DNA from: Bacteroides cutis
Lineage (GTDB): Bacteria > Bacteroidota > Bacteroidia > Bacteroidales > Bacteroidaceae
DNA: 64,000 nt
NCBI RefSeq assembly: GCF_900241005.1
Contig: NZ_OEST01000003.1
Span: 493,397 to 557,396, forward strand
Direction: 5' to 3'
Translations under genes and position numbers: made by a program
Part shown: positions 26,175 through 35,921 of the stretch, piece by piece
Position numbering within the stretch: the first letter of the stretch is position 1
How the letters are laid out: every line of letters begins with the position of its first letter
The notes under the pieces: model-generated
What the model was told of the DNA's origin: nothing
Seen by the model: only the letters and a program-made list of their open reading frames with translations
Database searches by the model: none

Positions 26175-26714
26175 ATGACCGATTTTTTGCAATTAGCCGT
26201 CTCCCGGCAGAGCGATCGTGCTTACGATATGTCTCGCTCTGTAGAAATGGAGAAATTGGAACGCATATTGGAGGCTGCCCGTTTGTCACCTTCTGCTTGT
26301 AATGCCCAACCTTGGCGGTTTGTGGTAATTACAGATCCGGAACTTTCTGTCAAAGTGGGTAAGGCTAGTGCTGGTTTGGGAATGAATAAGTTTGCCAAAG
26401 AGGCTCCTATCCATATTTTAGTAGTAGAAGAATCGATGAACGTCACAGCTTTTCTGGGTGCTAAAATCAAGGATAAATATTTTCCATTAATAGATATAGG
26501 TATTGCTGCTGCGCATATTACATTGGCGGCGGAGGATGAAGGGTTAGGATCTTGTATCATGGGTTGGTTCGATGAGAAAGAGATAAAGAAACTCACCGGC
26601 ATTCCAGTCCATAAACGTTTGTTACTCGATATAGCTATCGGATATCCGTTGAAGGAAAAACGGAAAAAGTCACGGAAACCGAAAGACAAAGTTATTTCAT
26701 ATAACCACTATTAG
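26175..26714 (+). CDS. Nitroreductase family flavoprotein
   Basis: The protein has 179 residues with the FMN-binding start SRQSDRAYDMSRSVEMEKLERILEAARLSPSACNAQPWRF (read in parts) and the later AAEDEGLGSCIMGWF. The enzyme is expected to reduce nitro groups or quinones with NAD(P)H. The natural substrate is unknown. Its place after riboflavin synthase suits an FMN enzyme. It converges on the BrkB gene. Confidence 0.85.
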   Translation: MTDFLQLAVSRQSDRAYDMSRSVEMEKLERILEAARLSPSACNAQPWRFVVITDPELSVKVGKASAGLGMNKFAKEAPIHILVVEESMNVTAFLGAKIKDKYFPLIDIGIAAAHITLAAEDEGLGSCIMGWFDEKEIKKLTGIPVHKRLLLDIAIGYPLKEKRKKSRKPKDKVISYNHY

Positions 26715-26718
26715 GGTT

Positions 26719-28038
26719 TTATAAGTCCTTCAGTAATACCTGACTGGCGCTTTTGTAATATTCTTCCCGCGCTTTCATTAAAATATTCCATTGACCGTGG
26801 AATTCTTCATCTATATCGATCTTGAAGTCTTCCGAACCGTGTGTATCCAGCCTGTCTATAAGGAGTGCCACATTCAGTTTATTGATATCCATAGATGGTT
26901 GATAAGCAATATCTTCGCTCTTTTCATCAGTTACCACTTCGTGTATCAGGTTGATTTCCTGCAACTCATAGAGAGTTTGATTAGTCAGGCGTATAGGTAT
27001 CTGGCATTCTTCGGATATTTCTTCGGCGGTATAGGGTGGTTTATCTTTTCCAAAGCGTTTAGCTATGAGTGACATGATGAGTACGGAGATAAAATCGCGA
27101 TAACGACGGCTGATATTACGTGTATCTTTGTCGAAACTGAAGTTCTTGATGTTCTGTCCGGCATACGTCAGTTCTGCACCGAAAAGACAGATTGTCCAGG
27201 AAATTTGCATCCACAGCAGAAACATGGGGAGAGCTGCGAAACTACCGTAAATGGCGTTATAACGCGATACCCACAACTGGCTACTGATATAAAGGAACTG
27301 GAAAGCCTGATGTGCCGTACCGGCGAGGATACCCGATATAAGTGCATGTTTCAGTTTTACTTTTGTATTAGGCATAAAGACGTACAGGGCAGTAAACATT
27401 AACCAGGTCAACACAAAAGGAATGAGGCGGATTAAGAACTTTCCGATAGGGGCGAGTAGGGTAAAGTCTTCTACATTCTTCAACATCGTACTCATGAATA
27501 TGGAAAGACCTCCGGATACTACCAATAGAATAGGTATCAACAGAAGCATGGACGAATAGTCGGTAATTTTGCGATACATGCTACGTGCTTTCTTTACTTG
27601 CCAGATACGGTTAAAGGTGATTTCCATGTTGTTAATCAGATTGAGTACTGTCCAAAACAACATGATTAAACCCACTCCGATGAATACTCCGCTTTTTGTT
27701 TGCGACAAATAAGAGTTGACGAACTGGAAAATTATCTCCGTTGTTTCCGACGGCCCGCCAAAGCCGATAATGATTTGATTTTCCATCAAATTATCAAAAC
27801 CGAAACCACGCGCAATGGCAAATAGGATGGCTAAAATAGGGACAATGGCAAGTAGTGTACTGTAGGTCAAAGCAGAGGCTTTGTTTACAATCCGGTCTTT
27901 CGTGAAACGGTTGATGCAGAGATAAACAGTCTTGATAATATTATATAAGGAGAAGGTCGTTTTGTTGACTTCATCTTCCGTGATACGCCAAATGTCGTAA
28001 GTCAGGAACTTCCAAAGGGCTGCAATACGCTGGTTCAT
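26719..28038 (-). CDS. YihY/BrkB family membrane protein
   Basis: The protein has 439 residues. Residues about 60-320 hold six membrane segments of the YihY (former RNase BN) family, with the conserved KASALTYSTLLAIVPILAILFAIARGFGF and LWMQISWTICLFGAELTYA (read in parts). The C-terminal third (about 330-439) is soluble and resembles a winged helix (YTAEEISEECQIPIRLTNQTLYELQEI), seen in some Bacteroidetes members. The function is unknown. It is not expected to be a nuclease. Confidence 0.82.
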   Translation of the reverse strand: MNQRIAALWKFLTYDIWRITEDEVNKTTFSLYNIIKTVYLCINRFTKDRIVNKASALTYSTLLAIVPILAILFAIARGFGFDNLMENQIIIGFGGPSETTEIIFQFVNSYLSQTKSGVFIGVGLIMLFWTVLNLINNMEITFNRIWQVKKARSMYRKITDYSSMLLLIPILLVVSGGLSIFMSTMLKNVEDFTLLAPIGKFLIRLIPFVLTWLMFTALYVFMPNTKVKLKHALISGILAGTAHQAFQFLYISSQLWVSRYNAIYGSFAALPMFLLWMQISWTICLFGAELTYAGQNIKNFSFDKDTRNISRRYRDFISVLIMSLIAKRFGKDKPPYTAEEISEECQIPIRLTNQTLYELQEINLIHEVVTDEKSEDIAYQPSMDINKLNVALLIDRLDTHGSEDFKIDIDEEFHGQWNILMKAREEYYKSASQVLLKDL

Positions 28039-28070
28039 AGTGAAGCAAATTCAAATTACTTTAAAAGAAA

Positions 28071-28487
28071 AAGCAGTCGGTCTGTAAGCCGGGTTCTGTT
28101 CTTCTGTTCATAAAGATGTCTTTCTTTGGAATTATTCATTCTTAATTATTACATTCTTCATTAAAGAAGTGTCTGTCATTTATCTGAGCCGCATGTCACC
28201 ATACAGGCTTTAGCGGTCTACCCTCCGACATGGAGCGAGCAACTCTCATTACGCCGGTTTACATGACCTTACAACTCCTAAGACATACAGCCCTTGTGTC
28301 ACCACAAGACTGGTAGGCTCTTACCCTACCTTCTCACCCTTACCATGGCTCGAAAGCTCTGGCGGTTATTTTCTTCTATGTTACTCTGCCCTCACGGACA
28401 GCTTTCTGTTAGGAAGTAGGATGCTCTATGTTGCCCGGACTTTCCTCATACGTACGAGACGCAAGCGACAGACCGACCAACTGCTTT
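28071..28487 (-). ncRNA. rnpB: RNase P RNA
   Basis: Read leftward, the RNA starts AAAGCAGTTGGTCGGTCTGT and ends with ACAGACCGACTGCTTTT, which pair as the P1 helix. The universal block GAGGAAAGTCCGGGC lies at about 28447-28433, and CAGAAAGC..GGTAAGGGTGAGAAGG blocks follow. It is a class A RNA of about 417 bases, with a long AT-rich variable arm near 28125-28165. It removes tRNA 5' leaders with the RnpA protein. A -7 box at 28503-28496 precedes it. Confidence 0.95.
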
Positions 28488-28495
28488 ATGGGATG

Positions 28496-28503
28496 CAAAG
28501 ATA
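28496..28503 (-). promoter_or_regulatory. -7 box of rnpB
   Basis: TATCTTTG on the minus strand ends nine bases before the inferred 5' end of RNase P RNA, which agrees with the Bacteroides promoter spacing. Confidence 0.75.
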
Positions 28504-28605
28504 GCAATTTTAGATTAGAGGACGAAAAACTTTCGGATAATTCGTGAGTTAATTCCTTACCTGCTGAGTTATCGTTGTCTAGATTTTATTAATTGTTTAA
28601 AATAC

Positions 28606-28646
28606 TTGAAAATATGTATATCTTCCGGAGTATATTTGTAGCTTTG
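28606..28646 (+). promoter_or_regulatory. Promoter with two adjoining -7 boxes
   Basis: TATATTTG at 28631-28638 is followed directly by TAGCTTTG at 28639-28646. A TTG at 28606-28608 could be the -33 element of the first. Transcription would begin 30-40 bases before the peptidase ATG at 28679. Confidence 0.6.
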
Positions 28647-28678
28647 CTAATACTAATAACTCCAAATCAATTGAATTA

Positions 28679-29881
28679 ATGAAAAAACTATCCTTTTTTT
28701 TCACTGTATCACTGTTTATTTCCCTTTTTGCTGTCGCATCAGAAGTTGGTGATCGTATAATTCCTGTGGAAGTAGCTCAACTTTCTGACAGTTTAAAACA
28801 TAAATTCGCACCGGACAAACGTGTAGCTTTGTTTGATGTAGACTATTCTTTTTCGGGAAAGAATGTGATGTTGCGTGGTGTTACAACCTCTCCTGAGGCG
28901 AAAGCGGCTTTACTTGATGGATTGGCGAAAGCAAATTACAAAGTGATGGATTGTTTACAACTACTTCCTGATGAAAAAGAATTAGAAAGCAAAACCTATG
29001 GTATTCTCAATATATCAGTCTCCAATCTTCATATTAAGCCTGACTTCTCTTCAGAAATGGTGACTCAGGGATTGATGGGTATGCCGGTACGTATCTTGCA
29101 ACGTGATGGTTGGTATCGTATTCAAACACCGGACAATTACATCGCGTGGATTCATCGCGTTGGAGTTCATCCTGTAACCAAAGCGGAACTGGCTGTCTGG
29201 AACAGTGCGGAAAAAATCGTAGTAACTTCGCATTACGGTTTTGTATATTCCCAACCCAATCGGGACTCCCAAACCGTTTCTGATGTGGTAGCCGGTAATC
29301 GACTGAGATGGAAAGGAACAAAAGGTGCTTTCTATAAAGTGGCTTATCCTGATGGTCGTGAAGGATATATCCCCAAATCTGTTTCCATGCCCGAAAACAA
29401 ATGGCGTGCTAGCTTGAAGCAGGATGCCGGTAGCATCATTCGTACATCTCATACCCTGATGGGGATACCTTATCTTTGGGCGGGCACTTCTTCCAAAGGT
29501 GTAGATTGTAGTGGTTTCATACGTACCATTCTTTTCATGCATGATATTATTATTCCCCGTGACGCTTCCCAGCAGGCATATGTGGGTGAACATATCGATA
29601 TAACCTCCGATTTTAGTAACCTCCAACCGGGAGATTTAGTTTTCTTTGGAAGTGAGGCAACCCCTGAACGCAAAGAACGCATCATACATGTCGGAATGTA
29701 TATCGGTAATAAACGCTTCATTCATTCTCAAGGTGATGTGCATATTAGTAGTTTTGACCCGGCTGATGAGTTGTTTGATGGATACAACCTCAATCGCCTT
29801 TTGTTTGCAACACGCGTATTGCCGTTTATAAATAAGGAAGTGGAGCTTAATACAACGGATACTAATGAATATTATAAATGA
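28679..29881 (+). CDS. NlpC/P60 peptidase with SH3-type domains, murein peptide hydrolase
   Basis: The protein has 400 residues with a signal peptide (about 1-20). Two SH3b-like modules (about 105-165 and 180-235) precede the NlpC/P60 domain, whose Cys lies in GVDCSGFIRTI (about 279) and His residues in IIHVGMYIGNKRFIHSQG. Related gut Bacteroides enzymes cut murein peptides between D-Glu and the diamino acid to release L-Ala-D-Glu. The next gene, a dipeptide epimerase, would use that product. Confidence 0.88.
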   Translation: MKKLSFFFTVSLFISLFAVASEVGDRIIPVEVAQLSDSLKHKFAPDKRVALFDVDYSFSGKNVMLRGVTTSPEAKAALLDGLAKANYKVMDCLQLLPDEKELESKTYGILNISVSNLHIKPDFSSEMVTQGLMGMPVRILQRDGWYRIQTPDNYIAWIHRVGVHPVTKAELAVWNSAEKIVVTSHYGFVYSQPNRDSQTVSDVVAGNRLRWKGTKGAFYKVAYPDGREGYIPKSVSMPENKWRASLKQDAGSIIRTSHTLMGIPYLWAGTSSKGVDCSGFIRTILFMHDIIIPRDASQQAYVGEHIDITSDFSNLQPGDLVFFGSEATPERKERIIHVGMYIGNKRFIHSQGDVHISSFDPADELFDGYNLNRLLFATRVLPFINKEVELNTTDTNEYYK

Positions 29882-29925
29882 GGACGCTATGTCCCTAATT
29901 TATTATTTATAATTCAATCAAGAAC

Positions 29926-31110
29926 ATGTATGTTATGCAAAACAGAAGAGATTTCCTGAAGACCACTGTCTTTGCCGCACTTGGTTCCGGCATGGTTATT
30001 CATAATATCTTTGCCGGAGAGAATAAAGGTTCCGCTTGGTTCAATATCAACCGTAAATCCGGTGTGATACCCAAGATGAAATTACGTTTCTTCCCTTATG
30101 AATTGAAGTTACGCCATGTATTTACCGTTGCCACTTACTCACGAACTACTACTCCCGATGTGCAGGTAGAAATAGAATATGACGGTATTATTGGGTATGG
30201 TGAAGCTTCCATGCCTCCCTATCTGCAACGCGAATTGGGTACGATGGATAGCGTGATGGCCTTCCTGAAAAGAGTACAGAATCTTATCGGACAATTTTCA
30301 GATCCTTTTCAACTGGAAGATATCCTTACTTATATAGATAGTCTTTCACCGGGTGATACCGCCGCAAAAACGGCGGTAGATATTGCTCTGCACGATCTTG
30401 TGGGTAAGCTATTGCAAGCGCCGTGGTACAAAATCTGGGGGTTGGATAAAGATAAAGCTCCTTCCACTACCTTTACTATCGGTATAGATACCACTGATGT
30501 GGTACGTGAAAAAACAAAAGAATGCGCCGGACAATTCAATATTCTCAAAGTGAAGTTGGGGCAGGAGAATGATAAGGAAATGATCGAAACCATTCGTTCG
30601 GTCACCGATCTACCCATTGCCATTGATGCCAACCAAGGCTGGAAAGATAAGCGTCATGCTCTCGACATGATTTATTGGTTGAAAGAAAAAGGTATTGTCA
30701 TGATAGAACAGCCGATGCCGAAAGAACAGCTGGATGATATTGCTTGGGTGACACAGCAAAGCCCGTTGCCGGTGTTTGCCGATGAGTCTATCCAACGGTT
30801 GAAAGATATTGTCGCTCTGAGAGGTGCTTTTACAGGCATCAATATCAAACTGATGAAATGTACGGGTATGCGTGAAGCTTGGAAGATGGTGACTCTGGCA
30901 CGTGCATTGGATATGAAAGTGATGGTGGGGTGTATGACGGAAACATCCTGTGCCATTTCTGCGGCTTCACAATTCTCTCCGGCTGTAGACTTTGCTGATT
31001 TGGATGGTAGTCTGTTGATTGCCAATGATCGTTTCAAAGGTATGGAGGTGGTAAGAGGAAAAATAACGTTACCCGATTTGCCGGGTATTGGGGTTGTGAA
31101 ATTACAGTAG
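29926..31110 (+). CDS. L-Ala-D/L-Glu dipeptide epimerase with a Tat-like signal
   Basis: The protein has 394 residues and the enolase-superfamily fold. The catalytic K-x-K is in ILKVKLGQ, the metal ligands in IAIDANQGW, MIEQPMP and FADESIQ, and the second Lys in INIKLMKCTG. It is expected to epimerise L-Ala-D-Glu during murein recycling. The N-terminus NRRDFLKTTVFAALGSGMVI looks like a twin-arginine signal, so it may act in the periplasm. It starts 44 bases after the NlpC/P60 gene. ATG codons at 29926 and 29935 are both possible. Confidence 0.88.
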   Translation: MYVMQNRRDFLKTTVFAALGSGMVIHNIFAGENKGSAWFNINRKSGVIPKMKLRFFPYELKLRHVFTVATYSRTTTPDVQVEIEYDGIIGYGEASMPPYLQRELGTMDSVMAFLKRVQNLIGQFSDPFQLEDILTYIDSLSPGDTAAKTAVDIALHDLVGKLLQAPWYKIWGLDKDKAPSTTFTIGIDTTDVVREKTKECAGQFNILKVKLGQENDKEMIETIRSVTDLPIAIDANQGWKDKRHALDMIYWLKEKGIVMIEQPMPKEQLDDIAWVTQQSPLPVFADESIQRLKDIVALRGAFTGINIKLMKCTGMREAWKMVTLARALDMKVMVGCMTETSCAISAASQFSPAVDFADLDGSLLIANDRFKGMEVVRGKITLPDLPGIGVVKLQ

Positions 31111-31335
31111 TTTTTTTATGTCTTCAATGTCAGTCTTTTAACATGTCAGTAATCGTACATAAATGCTAATTTGTCAGTCCCTGCCGTTAATCGCTGTTAA
31201 GCTCTAAATATCCACTGTTAAAAGAGAACAAAAAAGAGTGACAAGCTGAATAACTGAATGATTTTTGTCGTTATTTTAACGTCGAAATGTTAAATAAAAC
31301 TCGAATATTAACAGTTTAAAAAGAATAGAAGTAGT

Positions 31336-32883
31336 ATGAAACAGACAACAAAAAACATCCTTGGAGTTGCAGCAATCGTAATCCTCAGTTCGGGGGTAGC
31401 AGGTGTCACCACCTATAAGATGCTGCAAAAGGAAAGCCCCGCTGCTTTCAGCGAAATGTTTGAGCAAAACCCCAGTGTGCGTTTGGCTTCTTATAGTGCG
31501 AGCGATGCCCAACCGGTGGATTTGACACAAGCGGCAGAAAATTCAGTTCATGCTGTTGTACATATACGCTCCACTCAGGCTTCCAAAGTACAGGAAGTAG
31601 AGGTAAGAGACCCTTTTGCAGATATCTTCGGTGATTTCTTCGGCGGGCGTGGCGGTACACAGAAGCGTCAGATACAGACTCCGGAACGTACCGGTTTCGG
31701 TTCAGGTGTCATTATCTCTAAAGACGGATATATCGTAACGAACAATCACGTGATTGCCGGTGCAGATGAAATCAGTGTAACCTTGAACGATAACCGTCAG
31801 TTCAAAGGGCGTATCATAGGTACGGATGAAGAAACGGATTTGGCTTTGATTAAGATTGAAGGTGATGATTTCCCGACAATTCCGGTTGGTGATTCGGATG
31901 CTCTGAAAGTAGGAGAGTGGGTACTTGCAGTAGGTAACCCTTTTAATTTGACCTCTACTGTAACTGCCGGTATCGTCAGTGCAAAGGCACGTGCCTTGGG
32001 TATGGGAGACAAGAGTATCGAATCTTATATTCAGACAGATGCTGCCATCAATCAGGGTAATAGTGGCGGTGCATTGGTAAATGCAGCCGGTGAGCTGATT
32101 GGTATCAATGCAGCTTTGTTTTCTCCGACGGGTTCTAATACCGGTTATGGATTTGCTATCCCTACCAGTATCATGAAAAAAGTAGTTGCCGATATCAAGC
32201 AATTCGGTACTGTGCAACGTGTTAAGTTAGGTGTAAGTGTCACTACCCTTACCGAAGAACCGGGTGATACTCAGGTTGCCGATAAAGATGGTAAGAAATG
32301 GAGCGAGATAAAGAGCGATGCCCGTAAGAGATTTGGTGTAGTAGATGGTCTTTGGGTGCGTGAAATTGTTGACGGTGGTTCTGCTGCCGGTTCGGATATC
32401 AAGGTAGACGATGTTATCATCGGTATAGACAATAAAGCTATCCATAAATTCGCCGATTTGCAGGAAGCTTTGGCTAAATATCGTCCGGGTGACAAGGTGA
32501 AAGTTAAACTGATGCGTGACAAGAAGGAAAAGACTGTAGAAGTTACATTGAAGAACGAACAAGGTACGACGAAAGTTGTGAAAGATGCCGGTATGGATAT
32601 TCTTGGTGCAGCATTCAAACCCGTATCCGATGATTTGAAAAAACAACTCAATTTAGGTTATGGCTTGCAAGTTACCGGTGTTTCCAATGGTAAAATGGCA
32701 GATGCCGGTATCCGTAAAGGGTTTATTATCCTGAAAGCTAACGGCCAGCAAATGCGTACCGTAGAAGATTTGGAGAATGTGATGAAGGCAGCTGTGAAGT
32801 CTCCCGATCAGGTACTCTTCCTCACGGGTATATTCCCTTCAGGTAAACGTGGTAACTTTGCGGTTGATTTGACTCAGGAATAA
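31336..32883 (+). CDS. Periplasmic serine protease/chaperone, HtrA/DegP family
   Basis: The protein has 515 residues. An N-terminal membrane signal (about 8-28) is followed by the protease domain with His138 (VTNNHVI), Asp168 (TDLALIKI) and Ser243 (GNSGGA), and two PDZ domains (about 295-400 and 410-505). It is a complete quality-control protease for misfolded envelope proteins. The 225 bases ahead of it are AT-rich with no recognised box. It gives a good contrast with the inactive relative at 4938. Confidence 0.94.
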   Translation: MKQTTKNILGVAAIVILSSGVAGVTTYKMLQKESPAAFSEMFEQNPSVRLASYSASDAQPVDLTQAAENSVHAVVHIRSTQASKVQEVEVRDPFADIFGDFFGGRGGTQKRQIQTPERTGFGSGVIISKDGYIVTNNHVIAGADEISVTLNDNRQFKGRIIGTDEETDLALIKIEGDDFPTIPVGDSDALKVGEWVLAVGNPFNLTSTVTAGIVSAKARALGMGDKSIESYIQTDAAINQGNSGGALVNAAGELIGINAALFSPTGSNTGYGFAIPTSIMKKVVADIKQFGTVQRVKLGVSVTTLTEEPGDTQVADKDGKKWSEIKSDARKRFGVVDGLWVREIVDGGSAAGSDIKVDDVIIGIDNKAIHKFADLQEALAKYRPGDKVKVKLMRDKKEKTVEVTLKNEQGTTKVVKDAGMDILGAAFKPVSDDLKKQLNLGYGLQVTGVSNGKMADAGIRKGFIILKANGQQMRTVEDLENVMKAAVKSPDQVLFLTGIFPSGKRGNFAVDLTQE

Positions 32884-33073
32884 AAAGTTTTACGATTTGA
32901 TGATTTACGATTTGATGATTGAAGTTCGTTTTGATTTATGAAGTGTAAAGTATTAGGTATTAGTATAAAATATAATGTGGTAACTTTAATCGTAAATCGT
33001 ACATCGTCAAATTGTAAATTATTCAATTGTAAATCCAAAGGGTTGTAATAATCGCAAACAAAGACGAAAAGAG
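32884..33073. repeat. Imperfect inverted repeats between htrA and rpoD
   Basis: TTTACGATTTGATGA occurs twice in tandem near 32888-32919. The complementary AATCGTAAATCGTACATCG follows near 32989-33010, so the two sides can form a long imperfect hairpin. The region has no coding frame. Confidence 0.55.
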
Positions 33074-33109
33074 AGGATGCCGGTAAAACATTTGCCGGCA
33101 TCCTTTTTG
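33074..33109 (+). terminator. Hairpin terminator before rpoD
   Basis: AGGATGCCGGTAAA at 33074-33087 pairs with TTTGCCGGCATCCT at 33091-33104 around a three-base loop and is followed by a T-run. It ends transcription from the htrA side. Confidence 0.92.
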
Positions 33110-33180
33110 TTATGGGTGATTAAGATATAAATAAGGTGAAAAAGTTAGGCTAGGATTGTTCGTATCAAAATAAATTGTCG

Positions 33181-33188
33181 TAACTTTG
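33181..33188 (+). promoter_or_regulatory. -7 box of rpoD
   Basis: TAACTTTG lies 23 bases before the ATG at 33212. A TTG at 33156-33158 may be the -33 element. Confidence 0.65.
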
Positions 33189-33211
33189 TCACCCAAATCT
33201 GTTTTAGAAGA

Positions 33212-34072
33212 ATGAGACAATTAAAAATTACAAAAAGTATCACTAACAGAGAGAGCGCTTCTCTTGACAAGTATTTGCAGGAAATCGGACGTGAAGACCT
33301 CATTACGGTTGAAGAAGAGGTAGAGCTTGCTCAACGCATCCGTAAAGGTGATCGTGTTGCACTGGAGAAATTGACACGTGCCAATCTGCGTTTCGTTGTA
33401 TCTGTAGCCAAACAGTATCAGAATCAAGGTTTGAGTTTGCCCGACTTGATTAATGAGGGTAATTTAGGATTGATTAAGGCTGCTGAGAAATTCGATGAAA
33501 CACGTGGTTTCAAGTTCATCAGTTATGCAGTGTGGTGGATACGTCAGTCCATTCTGCAAGCTTTGGCAGAGCAGTCGCGTATTGTGCGTCTTCCGTTGAA
33601 CCAGGTAGGTTCGCTGAACAAAATCAGCAAGGCCTTCTCTAAGTTCGAGCAGGAAAACGAGCGTCGCCCGTCTCCCGAGGAACTTGCCGATGAACTGGAA
33701 ATCCCTGTTGACAAAATCTCTGATACGTTGAAGGTTTCCGGACGTCATATTTCGGTGGACGCACCTTTCGTTGAAGGAGAAGACAACAGTCTTTTGGATG
33801 TGTTGGTCAACGACGATTCTCCTATGGCTGATCGCTCTTTGGTGAACGAGTCTCTTGCGAGGGAAATTGATAGAGCTCTTTCTACGTTAACCGATAGGGA
33901 AAAAGAAATCATACAGATGTTTTTCGGTATCGGACAACAAGAAATGACATTAGAAGAAATCGGCGACAAATTCGGTCTCACACGTGAGCGTGTCCGCCAG
34001 ATTAAGGAAAAAGCAATCAGAAGATTAAGACAAAGTAATCGTAGTAAATTGCTCAAATCTTATTTGGGATAA
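33212..34072 (+). CDS. rpoD: Primary RNA polymerase sigma factor
   Basis: The protein has 286 residues, short because it lacks region 1.1, as is normal for the Bacteroidetes primary sigma. Region 1.2 is [12 protein letters not shown], region 2 has [37 protein letters not shown] (read in parts), and region 4.2 has [29 protein letters not shown] (read in parts). It directs transcription from TTTG/TAnnTTTG promoters such as those listed here. It is monocistronic with its own terminator. Confidence 0.96.
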   Translation: MRQLKITKSITNRESASLDKYLQEIGREDLITVEEEVELAQRIRKGDRVALEKLTRANLRFVVSVAKQYQNQGLSLPDLINEGNLGLIKAAEKFDETRGFKFISYAVWWIRQSILQALAEQSRIVRLPLNQVGSLNKISKAFSKFEQENERRPSPEELADELEIPVDKISDTLKVSGRHISVDAPFVEGEDNSLLDVLVNDDSPMADRSLVNESLAREIDRALSTLTDREKEIIQMFFGIGQQEMTLEEIGDKFGLTRERVRQIKEKAIRRLRQSNRSKLLKSYLG

Positions 34073-34110
34073 ATAAGAAATATCAGTTTTCGACAAATAG
34101 AAGAAATCTA

Positions 34111-34149
34111 AAAACCGGTCTGTCTTTTAAAGATAGCCGGTTTTTTTTC
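34111..34149 (+). terminator. rpoD terminator
   Basis: AACCGGTCTGTCTTT and AAAGATAGCCGGTT form a long stem with one bulge, followed by eight T. Confidence 0.88.
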
Positions 34150-34157
34150 TATCTTTG
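34150..34157 (+). promoter_or_regulatory. -7 box ahead of the 34.3-kb gene pair
   Basis: TATCTTTG begins directly after the T-run of the rpoD terminator, about 100 bases before the next ATG at 34260. Confidence 0.6.
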
Positions 34158-34259
34158 CAACGAGTTAATATGCTGATATGTCAATGCTCGGTTGGTAATT
34201 CTGTATTGTGGCGTAGCAATTAGCACATTATCGCATCATCACATTAACACATTATTATT

Positions 34260-34655
34260 ATGAAGTACGTAAAAATAGTATTTGCAGTAGCGCTTGTATT
34301 CACTTTGTGTTCGGCTTTCACTATGAAAGGAGGTCATAAACCGGTCTATGCTTTCGGGGTAGCGGCATCTTTCAATGATACAGTAGTGTATTATACTGAA
34401 ATCCAGCAGTTGGACAGTGTTTCTTTGGATAAGAATAATTTTTTACCTAGACGTGAGATGTACAGCTATCAGCTGAAGAACTATCTGGAATATGATTTGA
34501 ATAAACCTGATTATACTTGTATGATTTATTTTGCCGAAAGCAAAACTAAACTAGAGAAAGAAGCCGCGAAAGTAAAGGCAAAATATAAAAAGACTACCTT
34601 GTCTCTACAAGCTATTGATCCGGCGTCATTCACCTTTAAGAAACCTGAAGAATAA
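34260..34655 (+). CDS. Small secreted protein of unknown function
   Basis: The protein has 131 residues with a signal peptide (about 1-20, FAVALVFTLCSAF). No family is recognised. The mature part is Lys- and Tyr-rich and ends in two charged segments. It lies 21 bases before a clostripain-like lipoprotein gene and probably shares its transcript. A partner or inhibitor role is possible, but nothing in the sequence shows it. Confidence 0.7.
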   Translation: MKYVKIVFAVALVFTLCSAFTMKGGHKPVYAFGVAASFNDTVVYYTEIQQLDSVSLDKNNFLPRREMYSYQLKNYLEYDLNKPDYTCMIYFAESKTKLEKEAAKVKAKYKKTTLSLQAIDPASFTFKKPEE

Positions 34656-34676
34656 TTCTTTATTCCTCCTGTTCCC

Positions 34677-35885
34677 ATGAAGTTGCGTATCTGTTTCTTT
34701 TTGTTGTTAGGGCTGACATTTTTTCTGTCCGCGTGTGATAATGATGATCCTGAACCGGGAAAGGGGAAAGGTACGCGAACTGTTTTGGCGTATATCATGG
34801 CGGATAACAATTTATCGAAGTTTTCTGCTGATGATATCAATGAAATGATGGAAGGGATGAAACAGGTCAATGCATCCGGTTGTAATCTTCTGATATATAC
34901 AGATGAACAATATTCTACTCCGGCGCTTTATCATATCTACAAGAATAAGAAAGGAATAGTACAGAAAGAAGCGATCAGGGAATATGAAGAGCAGATATCT
35001 ACAGATGCCGCGGTGATGCAGGAAGTTATACAACGTGCGTTCTCGGAATATCCGGCTGACAGTTACGGGTTGATAATTTGGTCGCATGGCGAAGGTTGGA
35101 TACCCAGTCCTCTGCCTGTAAAGAAGAATGTCTCTACGCGTTGGATAGGGCAAGATACCACAGATGGCACTCACTATCTGAATATAACCGATATGGCTTC
35201 TGTATTCGAAACAGTACCTCACCTGGATTTTATATTATTTGATGCCTGTTTCGGTCAGTCAATAGAAGTTGCTTACGAACTGCGTAAGTATACTGATTAT
35301 ATCATTGGTTCACCAACAGAGATACCGGGACCGGGTGCCTCCTATGATAAGGTTGTACCTGCTATGTTTAAGGAAGCGAATGTCGGTATAGAGATAGGAA
35401 AAGCCTATTATGAACCTTATGAAGCTAAATATACAGGAGCTATTCCGAGTGATAATTCCAACTGGACTGGTGGGGTTTCAGTTTCTGTAATAAATTGTGC
35501 CGCTTTGGAAGAATTAGCGTCCGTGACGAAACAAACCCTTACCGAAGTGGAGCGGAATACGCTTTTAAACGGCAACTTGTTTGATTATGATAAACGTAGC
35601 AAATATAGTTCGGGGTACGTAGGATACTATGATATGAAGCAGTTGATGCAATACCTTTCGGCTGATATGAATGCATGGACTTCTGTTGCTGATGATGTTA
35701 TTATCTATTGGAGGTCTACCCCCAAAAATTTTTCCGGTATCATACAATCTATGTTCCCCCTTCCCCAAGAAGCTACCTGTGGTATGTCTCATTATATTCC
35801 TGTTTTCCCCACATCTGCCGCCACTACTGCTTATCGCTCCACTGCATGGTATGAAGCTGCCGGCCTTTCCAAACTGAATTGGTAA
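34677..35885 (+). CDS. Clostripain-like (C11) peptidase lipoprotein
   Basis: The protein has 402 residues. A lipoprotein signal ends at LSAC (Cys about 20), and an acidic stretch DNDDPEPG follows, as in exported Bacteroides lipoproteins. The peptidase C11 fold shows the catalytic His in LIIWSHGEGW (about 138) and the Cys in FILFDACFGQS (about 189). Such proteases cut after Arg and often mature themselves. Its target is unknown. Confidence 0.88.
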   Translation: MKLRICFFLLLGLTFFLSACDNDDPEPGKGKGTRTVLAYIMADNNLSKFSADDINEMMEGMKQVNASGCNLLIYTDEQYSTPALYHIYKNKKGIVQKEAIREYEEQISTDAAVMQEVIQRAFSEYPADSYGLIIWSHGEGWIPSPLPVKKNVSTRWIGQDTTDGTHYLNITDMASVFETVPHLDFILFDACFGQSIEVAYELRKYTDYIIGSPTEIPGPGASYDKVVPAMFKEANVGIEIGKAYYEPYEAKYTGAIPSDNSNWTGGVSVSVINCAALEELASVTKQTLTEVERNTLLNGNLFDYDKRSKYSSGYVGYYDMKQLMQYLSADMNAWTSVADDVIIYWRSTPKNFSGIIQSMFPLPQEATCGMSHYIPVFPTSAATTAYRSTAWYEAAGLSKLNW

Positions 35886-35921
35886 TATCCCTGATTTCAT
35901 TGTAAATTACTTGTTTAACAT

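Noticed and set aside
28125..28165. AT-rich inverted segment within RNase P RNA as a separate repeat
   Set aside because: It lies in a variable arm of the RNA, where such hairpins are normal.
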